Of a DNA stretch of 64,000 bases, positions 55,715 through 64,000 are shown piece by piece; position 1 is the stretch's first letter; each line of letters begins with the position of its first letter. This DNA comes from Magnetospirillum gryphiswaldense MSR-1 v2 (GTDB lineage Bacteria; Pseudomonadota; Alphaproteobacteria; Rhodospirillales; Magnetospirillaceae): NCBI RefSeq assembly GCF_000513295.1, contig NC_023065.1, forward strand, positions 868,001-932,000, read 5' to 3'. The position numbers and the translations under genes were made by a program. The notes under the pieces were generated by a model. It saw only the letters and a list, made by a program, of their open reading frames with translations. It made no database searches and was not told the DNA's origin.

Positions 55715-56829
55715 ATCCCCATGCCGGTCATCAGCGAGTAGCCGGTATTATGGTTGGCGGGGCCGGCGGCTTCGTCGTCATAGGTGATGCGACCGGCGGC
55801 CCCCATCAGCGCCATACCATCGCCCAGCATGTGCTTGGCTGAAATCTGCTGGACGGTGATTCTGTCCTGGCCCGGGTCGGCCATTTGGCCTTGGACCAGG
55901 GATTGGTAATAATTGACGCTGATGCTGGTCGGGCCATCCTTGCGCATCAACCCCACATCCCATGAATAGCCGCTGTCGTCGCGGCTGATCGGGCCTTGAT
56001 AACGGTGATCCTCGCGCGCTAGCGAGCCGCCGAAGGTCCAGCCGTCGCGACCGATCTGCGCGCCCACGGAAAACGCCTGGAACGACTGGTTGGTTGCCCC
56101 GCTTGAATTAAGGTCGCCACCGGCATAACCGGCGGAAGCGCTGATTTCCCACGGACCCGCCGTGCCGTTATAGCCCAGCCCCAAGGCGAATAGCCCGGAA
56201 TTGCGCGGTGGCAGGGCATTGTCCTCGGACAGGGAACTGGGCGTATAGGATGCCGCCAGGCTGACACCGTGCAGGCTGGGGCTGAGATAGATCAGCTTGT
56301 CGGCGTTGTCGTCCTCGGTCAGTTCGGTCTGGTTGCCGCTGTACATGGTGCTCACCGCGGATGGGCGGGGGACGTTGCGGTCGGACATCAGGCCGATGGA
56401 CGGACCGTTCCAGGCGCCGGCGGCTTCAGGGGCGCAGACATGCACTTGCGACGCGGCGTTATAGTCGGTTCCCAGGATGATCTTACCCAATCCCGAGGAA
56501 ATCCAGACAAAGGCCTTGTCGGCGGTGTCGGTACTGTTGGTGGTATGTCCGCCGGCTTCGATCTCTGTCTTGATACCGATGACCATGCCGTTATCCAACG
56601 TGGTCGACCCCGACAGGTGGACTTCATTATCGCCTTTGACGTCGGCATTATCCACGGCATTGGTGGCTTTTTGGTAGCTTTGCCCGCTCCATTGTCCGAC
56701 CAGCCACCATTTGGAATAGCCGCCCAGACGTAATTGGATCTTTTCAGAAGAGAGCGCGCCTTTTACAGGTGTTGTTATCAAGGTTGCGATCAATAGTAGT
56801 GAAATTCGCACCCCTTTCACCGCGTTCAT
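55705..56829 (-). CDS. Outer-membrane porin
   Basis: A 374-residue beta-barrel of the Gram-negative porin type. A signal-type N-terminus (MNAVKGVRISLLLIATLITTPVKG), LRLGGYSKWWLVGQW start of the barrel, GTTDYNAASQ-type constriction region (GTDYNAAS), alternating aromatic strands and a C-terminal Phe (GIWF), the BAM recognition signal. Its 3' end overlaps the diguanylate cyclase gene by 10 bases, so the two are in one transcript. Confidence 0.9.
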   Translation of the reverse strand: MNAVKGVRISLLLIATLITTPVKGALSSEKIQLRLGGYSKWWLVGQWSGQSYQKATNAVDNADVKGDNEVHLSGSTTLDNGMVIGIKTEIEAGGHTTNSTDTADKAFVWISSGLGKIILGTDYNAASQVHVCAPEAAGAWNGPSIGLMSDRNVPRPSAVSTMYSGNQTELTEDDNADKLIYLSPSLHGVSLAASYTPSSLSEDNALPPRNSGLFALGLGYNGTAGPWEISASAGYAGGDLNSSGATNQSFQAFSVGAQIGRDGWTFGGSLAREDHRYQGPISRDDSGYSWDVGLMRKDGPTSISVNYYQSLVQGQMADPGQDRITVQQISAKHMLGDGMALMGAAGRITYDDEAAGPANHNTGYSLMTGMGIWF

Positions 56830-56995
56830 CCGTCAACAGTTATAGTCCAAATGCATGGTAACAGAGTGTTAAGCATATGGCATGCGGCCTTTGACGATGG
56901 CTGGTATTAACCTGTTCCTTCCCGTGCATTTGTCGGCTTATGTTAGGGCAAGGCTGTACAGCCGTTGGGTGTTGAGGCAAAGGCAGGGGGGCAAG

Positions 56996-58141
56996 GTGTT
57001 CGGCAGGTCATCGCGATCGGATGTCAGTCCCTTCATCGTCATGGACGTGATGCGGGCGGCCAATGAGCGCGCCGCCCAGGGCGGCGACGTCATCCATCTG
57101 GAAGTGGGGCAGCCGTCGGGGCAGGCGCCCGCCGGGGTGTTGGCGGCAGCCAAGGCGGCGCTGGACAGCGACCCCATCGGCTATACCGAGGCCTTGGGCC
57201 TGCCGCGTTTGCGCGAGAAAATCGCTGACCATTACCGCCATGCCCATGGCGTGGCGGTGGATACGGCGCGCATCGCCATCACCACCGGTTCGTCGGCGGG
57301 GTTCCTGCTGTCGTTTCTGGCCGCTTTCGACGCGGGCGACCGGGTGGCGGTGGCCGCGCCCGGCTATCCGGCCTATCGCAATATCCTGACCGCCTTGGGC
57401 ATTGAATGCGTGCTGGTGCCGGTGGGGCCGGAAAGTCGCTGGCAATTGAGCGTCGCCGCCCTAGCCAAGGTCGAGGGCCGACTTGATGGGGTGGTGGTGG
57501 CCTCGCCCTCCAATCCCACCGGCTCCATGTTATCGGCGATAGAGGTGGCCGAGCTGGCCGCCTGGTGTGAAGTTCAGGGCATCCGGCTGATTTCCGACGA
57601 AATCTATCACGGCATCGTTTATGGCGCCGCCGCCGGTTCGGCCATCGGCGCCGGTCCGCATGCGGTGATCGTCAACAGCTTTTCCAAATATTACGCCATG
57701 ACCGGCTGGCGCCTGGGCTGGATGGTGCTGCCCGAGGATCTGGTCCGTCCGGTGGAATGTTTGCAGCAGAACCTGTTCATTTCCGCCCCCACCCTCAGCC
57801 AGATCGCCGCCTGCGCGGTGTTCGACTGCACCGACGAACTGGACGCGCGGGTGGCGGCCTATCGGAATAACCGCGACATCTTGCTGAACGAATTGCCGTC
57901 CGCCGGTTTCACCCGGCTGGCGCCGTCGGATGGGGCGTTCTATCTGTATGCGGATATCGCCGATCTGACCAATGACAGCGCCGATTTCTGCCGCCGCATG
58001 CTGGCCGAAACCGGGGTGGCGGCGACGCCGGGCATTGATTTCGATCCGCTGGCCGGCGCCCATACCATGCGCTTTTCCTTCGCCGGCCCGGCCAGCGACA
58101 TGGAACTGGCGGTGAAACGGCTTAAGGCTTGGCGGAAATAG
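56996..58141 (+). CDS. Class I/II PLP-dependent aminotransferase
   Basis: A 381-residue fold-type I aminotransferase: PLP Lys in VNSFSKYYAMTGWRLGW, NPTG at ASPSNPTGSM, ISDEIYHGIVYG, and a C-terminal MRFSFAG that ends with the substrate-binding Arg. The GTG at 56996 has AGGGGGG upstream and begins FGRSSRSDVSPFIVMDVM, a common family start. The amino acid specificity is not clear. Confidence 0.9.
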   Translation: MFGRSSRSDVSPFIVMDVMRAANERAAQGGDVIHLEVGQPSGQAPAGVLAAAKAALDSDPIGYTEALGLPRLREKIADHYRHAHGVAVDTARIAITTGSSAGFLLSFLAAFDAGDRVAVAAPGYPAYRNILTALGIECVLVPVGPESRWQLSVAALAKVEGRLDGVVVASPSNPTGSMLSAIEVAELAAWCEVQGIRLISDEIYHGIVYGAAAGSAIGAGPHAVIVNSFSKYYAMTGWRLGWMVLPEDLVRPVECLQQNLFISAPTLSQIAACAVFDCTDELDARVAAYRNNRDILLNELPSAGFTRLAPSDGAFYLYADIADLTNDSADFCRRMLAETGVAATPGIDFDPLAGAHTMRFSFAGPASDMELAVKRLKAWRK

Positions 58142-59573
58142 GCAGGTCAAGAACCTGCTCGGCGTGATCGGCCAATAGCGTCGCCAGCGAAGTGGCGCCG
58201 AAATGGCTGCAATCGATCAGGCAGGAATCACCGGCGGTGATGATGGCGCGGCCTTCCTCGGGTTCCAGCGCCTTCAGCATGTCGCCGACGGTGGCGACCG
58301 GGATGGCCGCGCCCTGGGCGAAGACCAGGGCCGCTTCCACGTCGTCGGGCAGGGCCGCCAGACCGGCGGCGAAGGGGTTGGCATCCTCGCGCAAGAGGCG
58401 GATGTCGCAGGGCGGCAGGTTTTCCTCGGCCGCTTCGCTGGTGGTCGAGGCCACCACCACCAACGGCTCCAGCCCCGCCGCCAGGGCAGTTTCCACCGCC
58501 CGCAGGCCGTCACCGTCGCCGGCCAGGACGATAGCCGCCGCCCGTGGCAGCACGGTGGGGGTGGTGATCCCCGGCCACGCCGCCCCGGCCTGACCGCCCA
58601 AATCCTTCAACAAGCCGCCAGCGCCCATGCGCATGATGTCGGCGGGCTTCAGCGTCACCCCGGCGGCCAGTCGGGCCAGTACCCAATCCAGGCCGTTGGG
58701 TTTGGGCGAGCGGGCGCAGCCGGGCAGGGTGACCACCGGTACGGTGCCCACATGGCCGAGCAGCAGCAGATTGCCGGGGTCCACCGGCATGCCGAAATGG
58801 TCGATGCTGCCGCCGGCCTTTTGCAAGGCGGCGGGAGCGACGTCGCGGCGGTCGACGGTGGCCGAGGCGCCGATGATCAGCACCATGTCGTGACCGGCGG
58901 CCAGGGCCTTGGTCAGGCAGCGTTCAAGCTGACCGATATCGTGCGGACAGCGGTATTCGGTGGTGATGGTCCCGCCCAGGCCCTCGGCCCGGGTCCGGGT
59001 GACGGCGGCGGCGGATGCCAGGGTCTTGTCGCGGATGCCGGGCAAGGTGGTCAGAATCAGCGCCGCCTTGAATGGCTTGATCGGGCGCACGCTGATCAAC
59101 GGCCCGCCGGTCGAGGCATAGGCGGCGCAGGCGTCCACGGTGTGGCGGCTGACGCCGAAGGGGATGATCTTGATGGTGGCGATCATCTGGCGTGGGCGGG
59201 CGATGACGAAGGGCGGCACGGTGGCCACCGTGACCGCTTCGTCCACCAGATTGAGCCGGTCCAGGCGGTCGCGGTCGATGACCACGACCCCGCCTTGGGT
59301 GGCGAACAGGTTGCAGCGTCCGGCAAAGGCGCCGTTGGTCTGCACGCCGGGACCGGTCAGGGCGTTGGCCACGGCCTGGGCGGCGTCGTTTTCCCCCAGA
59401 TCGTCCGGCTCCAGCCGGGCGCCGGTGACGAAATTGAGGCCCGCCTGTTTCAGCAGTGCGATGTCGACCGCCGACAGCAGACGGCCCTTCTTCAGCATGG
59501 CGGTGGGCAGGCGCAGGGAATGGGCCAAAATCAGCCCCTCGGCCTCGTCGATCCGTACTTCCCCGAACTGCAT
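58122..59573 (-). CDS. Molybdopterin-binding (MoaB/Mog-domain) protein
   Basis: A 483-residue protein. An N-terminal region (1-150), then a MoaB/Mog-type fold (about 160-310, with VLIIGASATVDRRDVAP and LPGCARSPKPNGLD), and a C-terminal MobA-like part (about 345-480, IVLAGDGDGLRAVETALAAGLEPLVVVA). It resembles fused molybdopterin-binding/cytidylyltransferase-like proteins of molybdenum hydroxylase maturation, but the usual LAGGxSxRMG motif is missing. The 3' end overlaps the aminotransferase by 20 bases. Confidence 0.85.
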   Translation of the reverse strand: MQFGEVRIDEAEGLILAHSLRLPTAMLKKGRLLSAVDIALLKQAGLNFVTGARLEPDDLGENDAAQAVANALTGPGVQTNGAFAGRCNLFATQGGVVVIDRDRLDRLNLVDEAVTVATVPPFVIARPRQMIATIKIIPFGVSRHTVDACAAYASTGGPLISVRPIKPFKAALILTTLPGIRDKTLASAAAVTRTRAEGLGGTITTEYRCPHDIGQLERCLTKALAAGHDMVLIIGASATVDRRDVAPAALQKAGGSIDHFGMPVDPGNLLLLGHVGTVPVVTLPGCARSPKPNGLDWVLARLAAGVTLKPADIMRMGAGGLLKDLGGQAGAAWPGITTPTVLPRAAAIVLAGDGDGLRAVETALAAGLEPLVVVASTTSEAAEENLPPCDIRLLREDANPFAAGLAALPDDVEAALVFAQGAAIPVATVGDMLKALEPEEGRAIITAGDSCLIDCSHFGATSLATLLADHAEQVLDLPISAKP

Positions 59574-59673
59574 GCCGCATCCTTTCGTGAACTGGGATGA
59601 TTGTAATCGAGCACGCGGACTTTGCCACCGGCAAAGCCAGGGGTATGATCATCCCGGATCAAAGGAGAAGGGC

Positions 59674-60246
59674 ATGCCGTTCGCGGTCAAATCCTGTTTC
59701 GACGTGGTGCTGTGGTTCAGTGACAAGGCGTTGAACGACAACGAATATATCCAGCCGCAAAAGCTGCATCGGTTGATTTTTCTGGCCCAGGCGTATTTTT
59801 CCGTCGCCTATCCGGGGCGCAAGCTGATGCCGGCCACCTTCGTCACCGACAGCTTCGGCCCGGTCGAGCCGACAATATTCCACGCCCTGGCCTATGGCCG
59901 TCCGCCCATGCTCGACCCCAATCCCATGCCCGATCAGGTCGCCCATTTCCTGGAAGGTATCTGGCGCCGTTTCGGTGCCCAGACCGCCGACCAGTTGACC
60001 CGCAAGCTCAACGAGCATCCGGCGGTGGCGGCGGCCATGAACAAGGGGCTGAACGAGGAAATCCCCCTGGCCGCCATGGTCAAGTATTACGTGGATCTGG
60101 CCAAGGCCGCCCAAGGCGGCGATGGGCCGGCGGCAGCGGCGGAAATCACCAAGGTGGTCAAGCCCAGGCTGATGCGCTCGCAAGGCGGCAAGGCGGTGGC
60201 GGTGACCGCCTGGGCGCCCAAGGCCTTGGGGAAGAAACCTGAATAG
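59674..60246 (+). CDS. Panacea-domain (DUF4065/SocA-like) protein
   Basis: A 190-residue protein. Residues 9-80 show the Panacea pattern: VLWFSDKALNDN...IQPQKLHRLIFLAQAYF...ATFVTDSFGPVEPTIFHALAYG. The domain occurs in many antitoxins that neutralise varied toxins and in SocA-type proteolytic adaptors. No toxin-like gene is adjacent. The ATG at 59674 follows AAAGGAG. Confidence 0.75.
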   Translation: MPFAVKSCFDVVLWFSDKALNDNEYIQPQKLHRLIFLAQAYFSVAYPGRKLMPATFVTDSFGPVEPTIFHALAYGRPPMLDPNPMPDQVAHFLEGIWRRFGAQTADQLTRKLNEHPAVAAAMNKGLNEEIPLAAMVKYYVDLAKAAQGGDGPAAAAEITKVVKPRLMRSQGGKAVAVTAWAPKALGKKPE

Positions 60247-60256
60247 GACGGCGCCT

Positions 60257-61027
60257 TTAAAATCCCTTGAACCGGTAAGTCAGGCCCACCATCACCGCGT
60301 GCGTGTCGAGCTCTGCCTTGTGGGCCAGGCTACCACCCGAGTCATTGGTCGACGTGGTCTCGGACATTGACTTCAGGGCACCGAAATTGGTGTAGAGATA
60401 TTCGCCCCGAAGCGCCCATCCCCCGCTCAGCGCGTATTCACCGCCAAAGCCCAGGCTCCATCCAGTTCTGATTTTCGTGTCCGAGCTTTTGGAATAGCCG
60501 CTCCAGGCATTGTCAACGAATAAGGTGTCCAATTGCAACTGCGTTACGGAAAGTCCGCCGGTGACATAGCCCAGCCAATTATCTTCCGCCCAACCCAACC
60601 GGGGGCGTAACGTCGCCATCCAATCGGCCCGGACCGATTGCCTGAGAATGAAACGCGAGGCAGGGGTCGAGACGTAATTTTCGCTCACCGTGCGCTCATC
60701 GTTCAGGTAGATGCTGTTGGCGCTGGCCTCGAGCCCGAGCAGGACGTGGCCGAACTGCTTGCCATAACCACCCACTAAGCCGACCGATGGTTGCCATTGG
60801 GCCAGATCGCTGTCGCCGGCCCGGGCCATTTGTCCGGCATCGGTCGTGTTCAGGTATTTTTGGTATCCAACGGTCGTCTTCGCTTGTGTTTGGCTGTTGG
60901 TTGCGCCCACAAGGCCGCCGATGTAGAAGCCCGACCAATCGACCGTCGGCGCCGACTGCGCCAAGGCGACTCCGCTGCTCATCCATCCAACAAAGCTACA
61001 AACCAGAGCCGCTTTATGTCCCCGCAT
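60257..61027 (-). CDS. Small outer-membrane beta-barrel protein
   Basis: A 256-residue protein with a signal peptide (MRGHKAALVCSFVGWMSSGVALA) and an OmpA/Omp31-type eight-stranded barrel: WSGFYIGGLVGA, VGLVGGYGKQFGHVLLGLEASA, RPRLGWAEDNWLGYVTGGLS, YLYTNFG and a final LTYRFKGF with C-terminal Phe. ATG 61027 has GGGGG 5 bases upstream; ATG 61039 is also possible. Confidence 0.88.
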   Translation of the reverse strand: MRGHKAALVCSFVGWMSSGVALAQSAPTVDWSGFYIGGLVGATNSQTQAKTTVGYQKYLNTTDAGQMARAGDSDLAQWQPSVGLVGGYGKQFGHVLLGLEASANSIYLNDERTVSENYVSTPASRFILRQSVRADWMATLRPRLGWAEDNWLGYVTGGLSVTQLQLDTLFVDNAWSGYSKSSDTKIRTGWSLGFGGEYALSGGWALRGEYLYTNFGALKSMSETTSTNDSGGSLAHKAELDTHAVMVGLTYRFKGF

Positions 61028-61141
61028 TTCAACCCCCATTCGCGTTGACATCGATCATCCGGTCGGTGATATCAACTATGTGTAGGTTGAAAATGTTACA
61101 TGCAGATTTGACTGTGTACCAGTATTGTCAAAAGGGTAGGG

Positions 61142-61153
61142 TAGTATATACTA
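61142..61153. promoter_or_regulatory. 12-base palindrome in barrel-protein upstream region
   Basis: TAGTATATACTA, a perfect 12-base palindrome in an AT-rich stretch between the barrel gene (leftward) and the DUF455 stop. It may be an operator or lie in the barrel gene promoter. Confidence 0.35.
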
Positions 61154-61165
61154 TGGCTATATCTC

Positions 61166-62026
61166 CTATTCGTCGTGCGGGGAAAGTAGAGCGTTAGTAA
61201 GCTGCTTTTTGTTGTTCGCGTCCCGGCGCTCGGGGGTCTTGGCCAGTTCCTCGTACCAATCCTGGTCGAACCCGGCCTGGGCGCGGGCCGGATGGTTGAA
61301 CGGCGCCTTCAGGCCGCCGGGGAAGCGTTCGGCCATCAGCCGCTGATATTCGGTCTTGCCGTCCACCCCACGCTTATGGGTCAGGTGCTTGAACCAGCGC
61401 ACGCCCGCTGCCACGTGGCGGATTTCGTCGTGATAGATGACGTCGAGCGCCGGCGGCGTGATGGTGTCGCCGTTACGGGCCAGGCGCTCCATGGTTGCCG
61501 GCGTGGTATCCAGGCCGCGCGCTTCCAGCGTCATCGGCACCACCACCAGCCGCGCGGCCAGATCGTCGGCGGTCTTTTCCGCCGCCTGCCACAGCCCGTC
61601 ATGGGCGGGCAAATCGCCGTAGGCGGCGCCCAGATTGACCAAAAGCTTGTCCAGCATCTCGAAATGCAGGGCCTCGTCCACCGCCACCTGAATCCAGTCG
61701 TCGTAGAAGCCCTTGGGCATGTCTTCATGCGGGAAACGGCTGACGATGTCCCAGGCCAGATCGATGGCGTTGAGCTCGATATGGGCCAAAGCGTGCAGCA
61801 AACCGATACGACCGCGATCGCCCTTATAGGCGCGTTTGGGCATATCCTTGGGCGGCAGTAGTTGCGGTTGCGCCGGTCGGGCCGGGCGGTCGGGCGGCAG
61901 GGTGTGGCCGGGGCCGGACAGCCGTCCCGCCGCCCAATCGGCGGCGGCGATCCGGGTCAGGCGGCATTTTTCCACGGGTTCGGCAGCGGCCAGAACGGCG
62001 GTGGCGGCATCGGACAAGGTTTTCAT
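61166..62026 (-). CDS. DUF455 ferritin-like protein
   Basis: A 286-residue protein with ferritin-like di-iron or radical-fold motifs: LLHALAHIELNAIDLAWDI and DEALHFEMLDKLL in one pair, and VIYHDEIRHVAAGVRWF in another. Carboxylates and His in EXXH spacing suggest a di-metal site. Third gene of glnE-bcp-DUF455 on this strand. Function unknown. Confidence 0.88.
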   Translation of the reverse strand: MKTLSDAATAVLAAAEPVEKCRLTRIAAADWAAGRLSGPGHTLPPDRPARPAQPQLLPPKDMPKRAYKGDRGRIGLLHALAHIELNAIDLAWDIVSRFPHEDMPKGFYDDWIQVAVDEALHFEMLDKLLVNLGAAYGDLPAHDGLWQAAEKTADDLAARLVVVPMTLEARGLDTTPATMERLARNGDTITPPALDVIYHDEIRHVAAGVRWFKHLTHKRGVDGKTEYQRLMAERFPGGLKAPFNHPARAQAGFDQDWYEELAKTPERRDANNKKQLTNALLSPHDE

Positions 62027-62072
62027 GGCCCGCCCCTTTAGCAGATGCAGCGCCGCCACGCCATTGGAAGTG

Positions 62073-62534
62073 TTACAGTTCGTGCAAGGCGTGCAAAACT
62101 TCCGTCACATGATCGGCGACCTTGACCTTGCGCCAGACGGCACGGACCACGCCTTCCTCGTCGATCAGGAAGGTCGAGCGTTCGATGCCCATGTGCTTCT
62201 TGCCGTACATATTCTTTTCCTTCCACACGCCGAACGCCTCGCACAAGGCGCCGTCGGGGTCGGAAATCAGCGGGAAGGGCAGGTTGTGCTTGGCCCGGAA
62301 CTTGGTGTGGCTGGCCACCGAATCCTTGGACACGCCCAGGATTTCCGCCTTGTTGATGGTGAAGCGCAAAAACTCGTCGCGGAACTGGCGGGCCTCGGTG
62401 GTGCAGCCCGAGGTGTCGTCCTTGGGATAGAAATAAAGCACCAGCCGCTTGCCGGCATAATCGGACAGGCCGCGCGGGCCTTCATCGGTGACGGCGGAAA
62501 AGTCGGGGGCTTTCTGGCCGATGGTCACGCTCAT
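62073..62534 (-). CDS. bcp: Thiol peroxidase of the Bcp/PrxQ family
   Basis: A 153-residue peroxiredoxin that reduces H2O2 and organic peroxides. Peroxidatic Cys44 is in DDTSGCTTEARQF. The second Cys that E. coli Bcp has five residues later is Arg here, and the next Cys is C98, so it is either 1-Cys or an atypical form. FYPKDDTSGCT and LISDPDGALCEAFGVW are family signatures. Confidence 0.92.
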   Translation of the reverse strand: MSVTIGQKAPDFSAVTDEGPRGLSDYAGKRLVLYFYPKDDTSGCTTEARQFRDEFLRFTINKAEILGVSKDSVASHTKFRAKHNLPFPLISDPDGALCEAFGVWKEKNMYGKKHMGIERSTFLIDEEGVVRAVWRKVKVADHVTEVLHALHEL

Positions 62535-62607
62535 GGCTTTGTCTCTCTATGTTTCACGGGGCCGGTGTAGACAATCCCATGGATTTGTAGAAGTCCGGTA
62601 TCAACAA

Positions 62608-64000
62608 TCAAGTTACGGTTTTTCTGCCTGGTTCGGCGATCAGGCGGTCGAACACCTCAAGCGAAGCTTGTGCGCAATCGTCCATGCGATCAACCATGGT
62701 CTTGAAATCGGTCAGCCCGGTGGCGCGCACCATCACTTCCTTCAGGCCCGGCGGTGCGGTGTCTTCGTCGAAGGCGCCGGCCAATGTCTGGCGCAGCACT
62801 AACTGCACCGCCGACCACAGCCGCCATGCCTCGATCAGGGAATCGTGGTCGCCGCGTGACAGCAGGCCAGCATCACAGGCCCGGTCCAGCACGTCGCGGG
62901 TATTGGTGGCCAGTACTGCGGGGTGTTCGGCGCCAAAGCGCAATTGCAGCCATTGGGCGGTGAACTCGATATCCACCAGACCGCCGCGCAGATGCTTGAC
63001 CTCCCAGCGATTGGCGGCCTTGTGTTCACGCGCCATCAGCTCGCGCATTTCGGCCACGTCGTGGATCAGCTTGGCCGCGTCGCGCGGTGCGGTCAGGGTG
63101 CGGTGGATGATGGCCTCGACCTTGGCCGCCAGCAGCGGGCTGCCACAGGCGACCCGGGCGCGGGTCAGGGCCATGTGTTCCCAGGTCCAGGCCGATTCCT
63201 GCTGATAGCGGTCGAAGGATTGCAGGCTGGTGGCGATGGGGCCGGAATTGCCCGACGGACGCAGGCGCATGTCCACTTCGTAAAGCGTGCCCTCGGCGGT
63301 TTTGGCGGTCAGCGCGTTGACGATGCGCTGGGCCAGCCGGGCGAACCATGCCGACGCCGCCAGCGGACGCCCGCCCACCGATTCGGCGGCGGTGTCGGGG
63401 ATGTCGTAGATCAGGATCAAATCCATGTCCGAGGTGGCGGTCATTTCGTGCCCGCCCATCTTGCCCATGGCCAGGATGCACCATTGGCCGCCCTCGACCC
63501 GGCCATTGGCGCGGGCCAACTCGTCTTCCACCTTGGGACACAGGCAGTTCAGCACCGCGTCGGCGATGTCGGCGAAGGCGCGCGCCGCCCGGTCGGGTTC
63601 CAGCATGTTGCGAAGCGTCTGCACGCCCACCTGGAACTTGCGTTCGGCGGTCCAGCGGCGGCTGATGTCCAGCACCTCCTGGATATCGCCGGCTTCGGCC
63701 AGGGCCTTGTTGAGATCCTCGATCAGCCGCTCGGTGGGCGGCGGCGGCTCGAAGAAGCTGGGGGCGACCACCGCATCCAGTTGGGTGGTGTGCCGGGCCA
63801 GATGCTCGGCCAGCTTGGGGGCGTTGCCCATCAGTTCGGCCACCAGTTCCAACAACGACGGGTTGGAATAGAACAACGAGAACACCGGCACCCCCGCCGG
63901 CAGCCGCGACAAAAACTCGTCCAGGCGCATGAAGGCGTCGTCGGGGCTGGAGGTGGCGGCCAGGGCCTGCAACAACGATGGTGTCAGTTCGGTCAGCAAT
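62608..64000 (-). CDS. glnE: Glutamine-synthetase adenylyltransferase/deadenylyltransferase, C-terminal half
   Basis: Regulates glutamine synthetase by reversible AMP addition in response to PII. The C-terminal 464 residues are seen and the gene continues past the window end. GKMGGHEMTATSDMDLILIYD is the second nucleotidyltransferase motif, followed by DMRLRPSGNSGPIATSLQSFDRYQ and HLRGGLVDIEFTAQ. It lies upstream of bcp and DUF455 on this strand. Confidence 0.95.
   Translation of the reverse strand, partial: LLTELTPSLLQALAATSSPDDAFMRLDEFLSRLPAGVPVFSLFYSNPSLLELVAELMGNAPKLAEHLARHTTQLDAVVAPSFFEPPPPTERLIEDLNKALAEAGDIQEVLDISRRWTAERKFQVGVQTLRNMLEPDRAARAFADIADAVLNCLCPKVEDELARANGRVEGGQWCILAMGKMGGHEMTATSDMDLILIYDIPDTAAESVGGRPLAASAWFARLAQRIVNALTAKTAEGTLYEVDMRLRPSGNSGPIATSLQSFDRYQQESAWTWEHMALTRARVACGSPLLAAKVEAIIHRTLTAPRDAAKLIHDVAEMRELMAREHKAANRWEVKHLRGGLVDIEFTAQWLQLRFGAEHPAVLATNTRDVLDRACDAGLLSRGDHDSLIEAWRLWSAVQLVLRQTLAGAFDEDTAPPGLKEVMVRATGLTDFKTMVDRMDDCAQASLEVFDRLIAEPGRKTVT

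Overview
The window looks like chromosomal DNA of a high-GC alphaproteobacterium, most likely Rhodospirillales and probably Magnetospirillum or a close relative. The evidence is the GC-rich codon use, a class II (B12-dependent) ribonucleotide reductase, a lexA gene with the alphaproteobacterial GTTC-N7-GTTC box, a trpG-trpD-trpC-moaC-lexA gene order, an ATPase zeta-inhibitor (DUF1476) relative, several hemerythrin domains and a very dense set of two-component proteins. No magnetosome gene, prophage, insertion sequence, CRISPR array, tRNA or rRNA was recognised. Genus is an inference.

Layout. 1-6262: 3' part of nrdJ, aat with a small coiled-coil partner, a DUF1476 protein, a Sel1/LprI periplasmic protein and a NifX-like protein. 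6437-15697: a signalling block of eight genes: two NarL-type regulator modules, a HisKA_2 protein with a decayed ATPase domain, a DHp-REC protein with no ATPase domain, a giant hybrid protein with two kinase cores, and an ordinary membrane kinase/OmpR regulator pair. 16027-19942: an exported protein, a thioesterase, parE and a frameshifted TauE/SafE permease. 19993-23839: glycogen genes glgC, glgA and glk. 23823-28837: a small membrane protein, an 872-residue metallo-beta-lactamase/double cyclic-nucleotide-binding/hemerythrin fusion, a flavoprotein and a UlaG-like hydrolase. 28838-34131: an RND efflux system divergent from a DUF2892 protein across a palindromic operator, then an M48 protease. 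34332-38511: a Cys-rich small protein, a bacteriohemerythrin, an orphan ABC binding protein, a polyprenyl diphosphate synthase and a TrmN6-like methyltransferase. 38528-42495: lexA and trp/moaC genes. 42575-50434: a soluble chemotaxis receptor and a copper regulon (copA-cueR and copZ, each with a CueR-type promoter), with a YibQ-like deacetylase and a 7TM-DISM histidine kinase between. 50453-64000: a DsbA-like protein, a BepA-like M48 protease head-to-head with a GGT-like lipoprotein, a porin/diguanylate cyclase pair, an aminotransferase, a molybdopterin-binding protein, a Panacea-domain protein, an outer-membrane barrel, and glnE-bcp-DUF455.

The main themes are signal transduction with non-standard phosphotransfer proteins, oxygen/redox sensing (three hemerythrin or redox-linked proteins), metal/toxicant efflux, and envelope maintenance. 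The most unusual items are the phosphorelay block at 6.4-15.7 kb, the MBL-CNB-CNB-hemerythrin fusion at 24.2-26.8 kb, and the GGT homologue at 52.7-54.3 kb that appears to lack its catalytic threonine.
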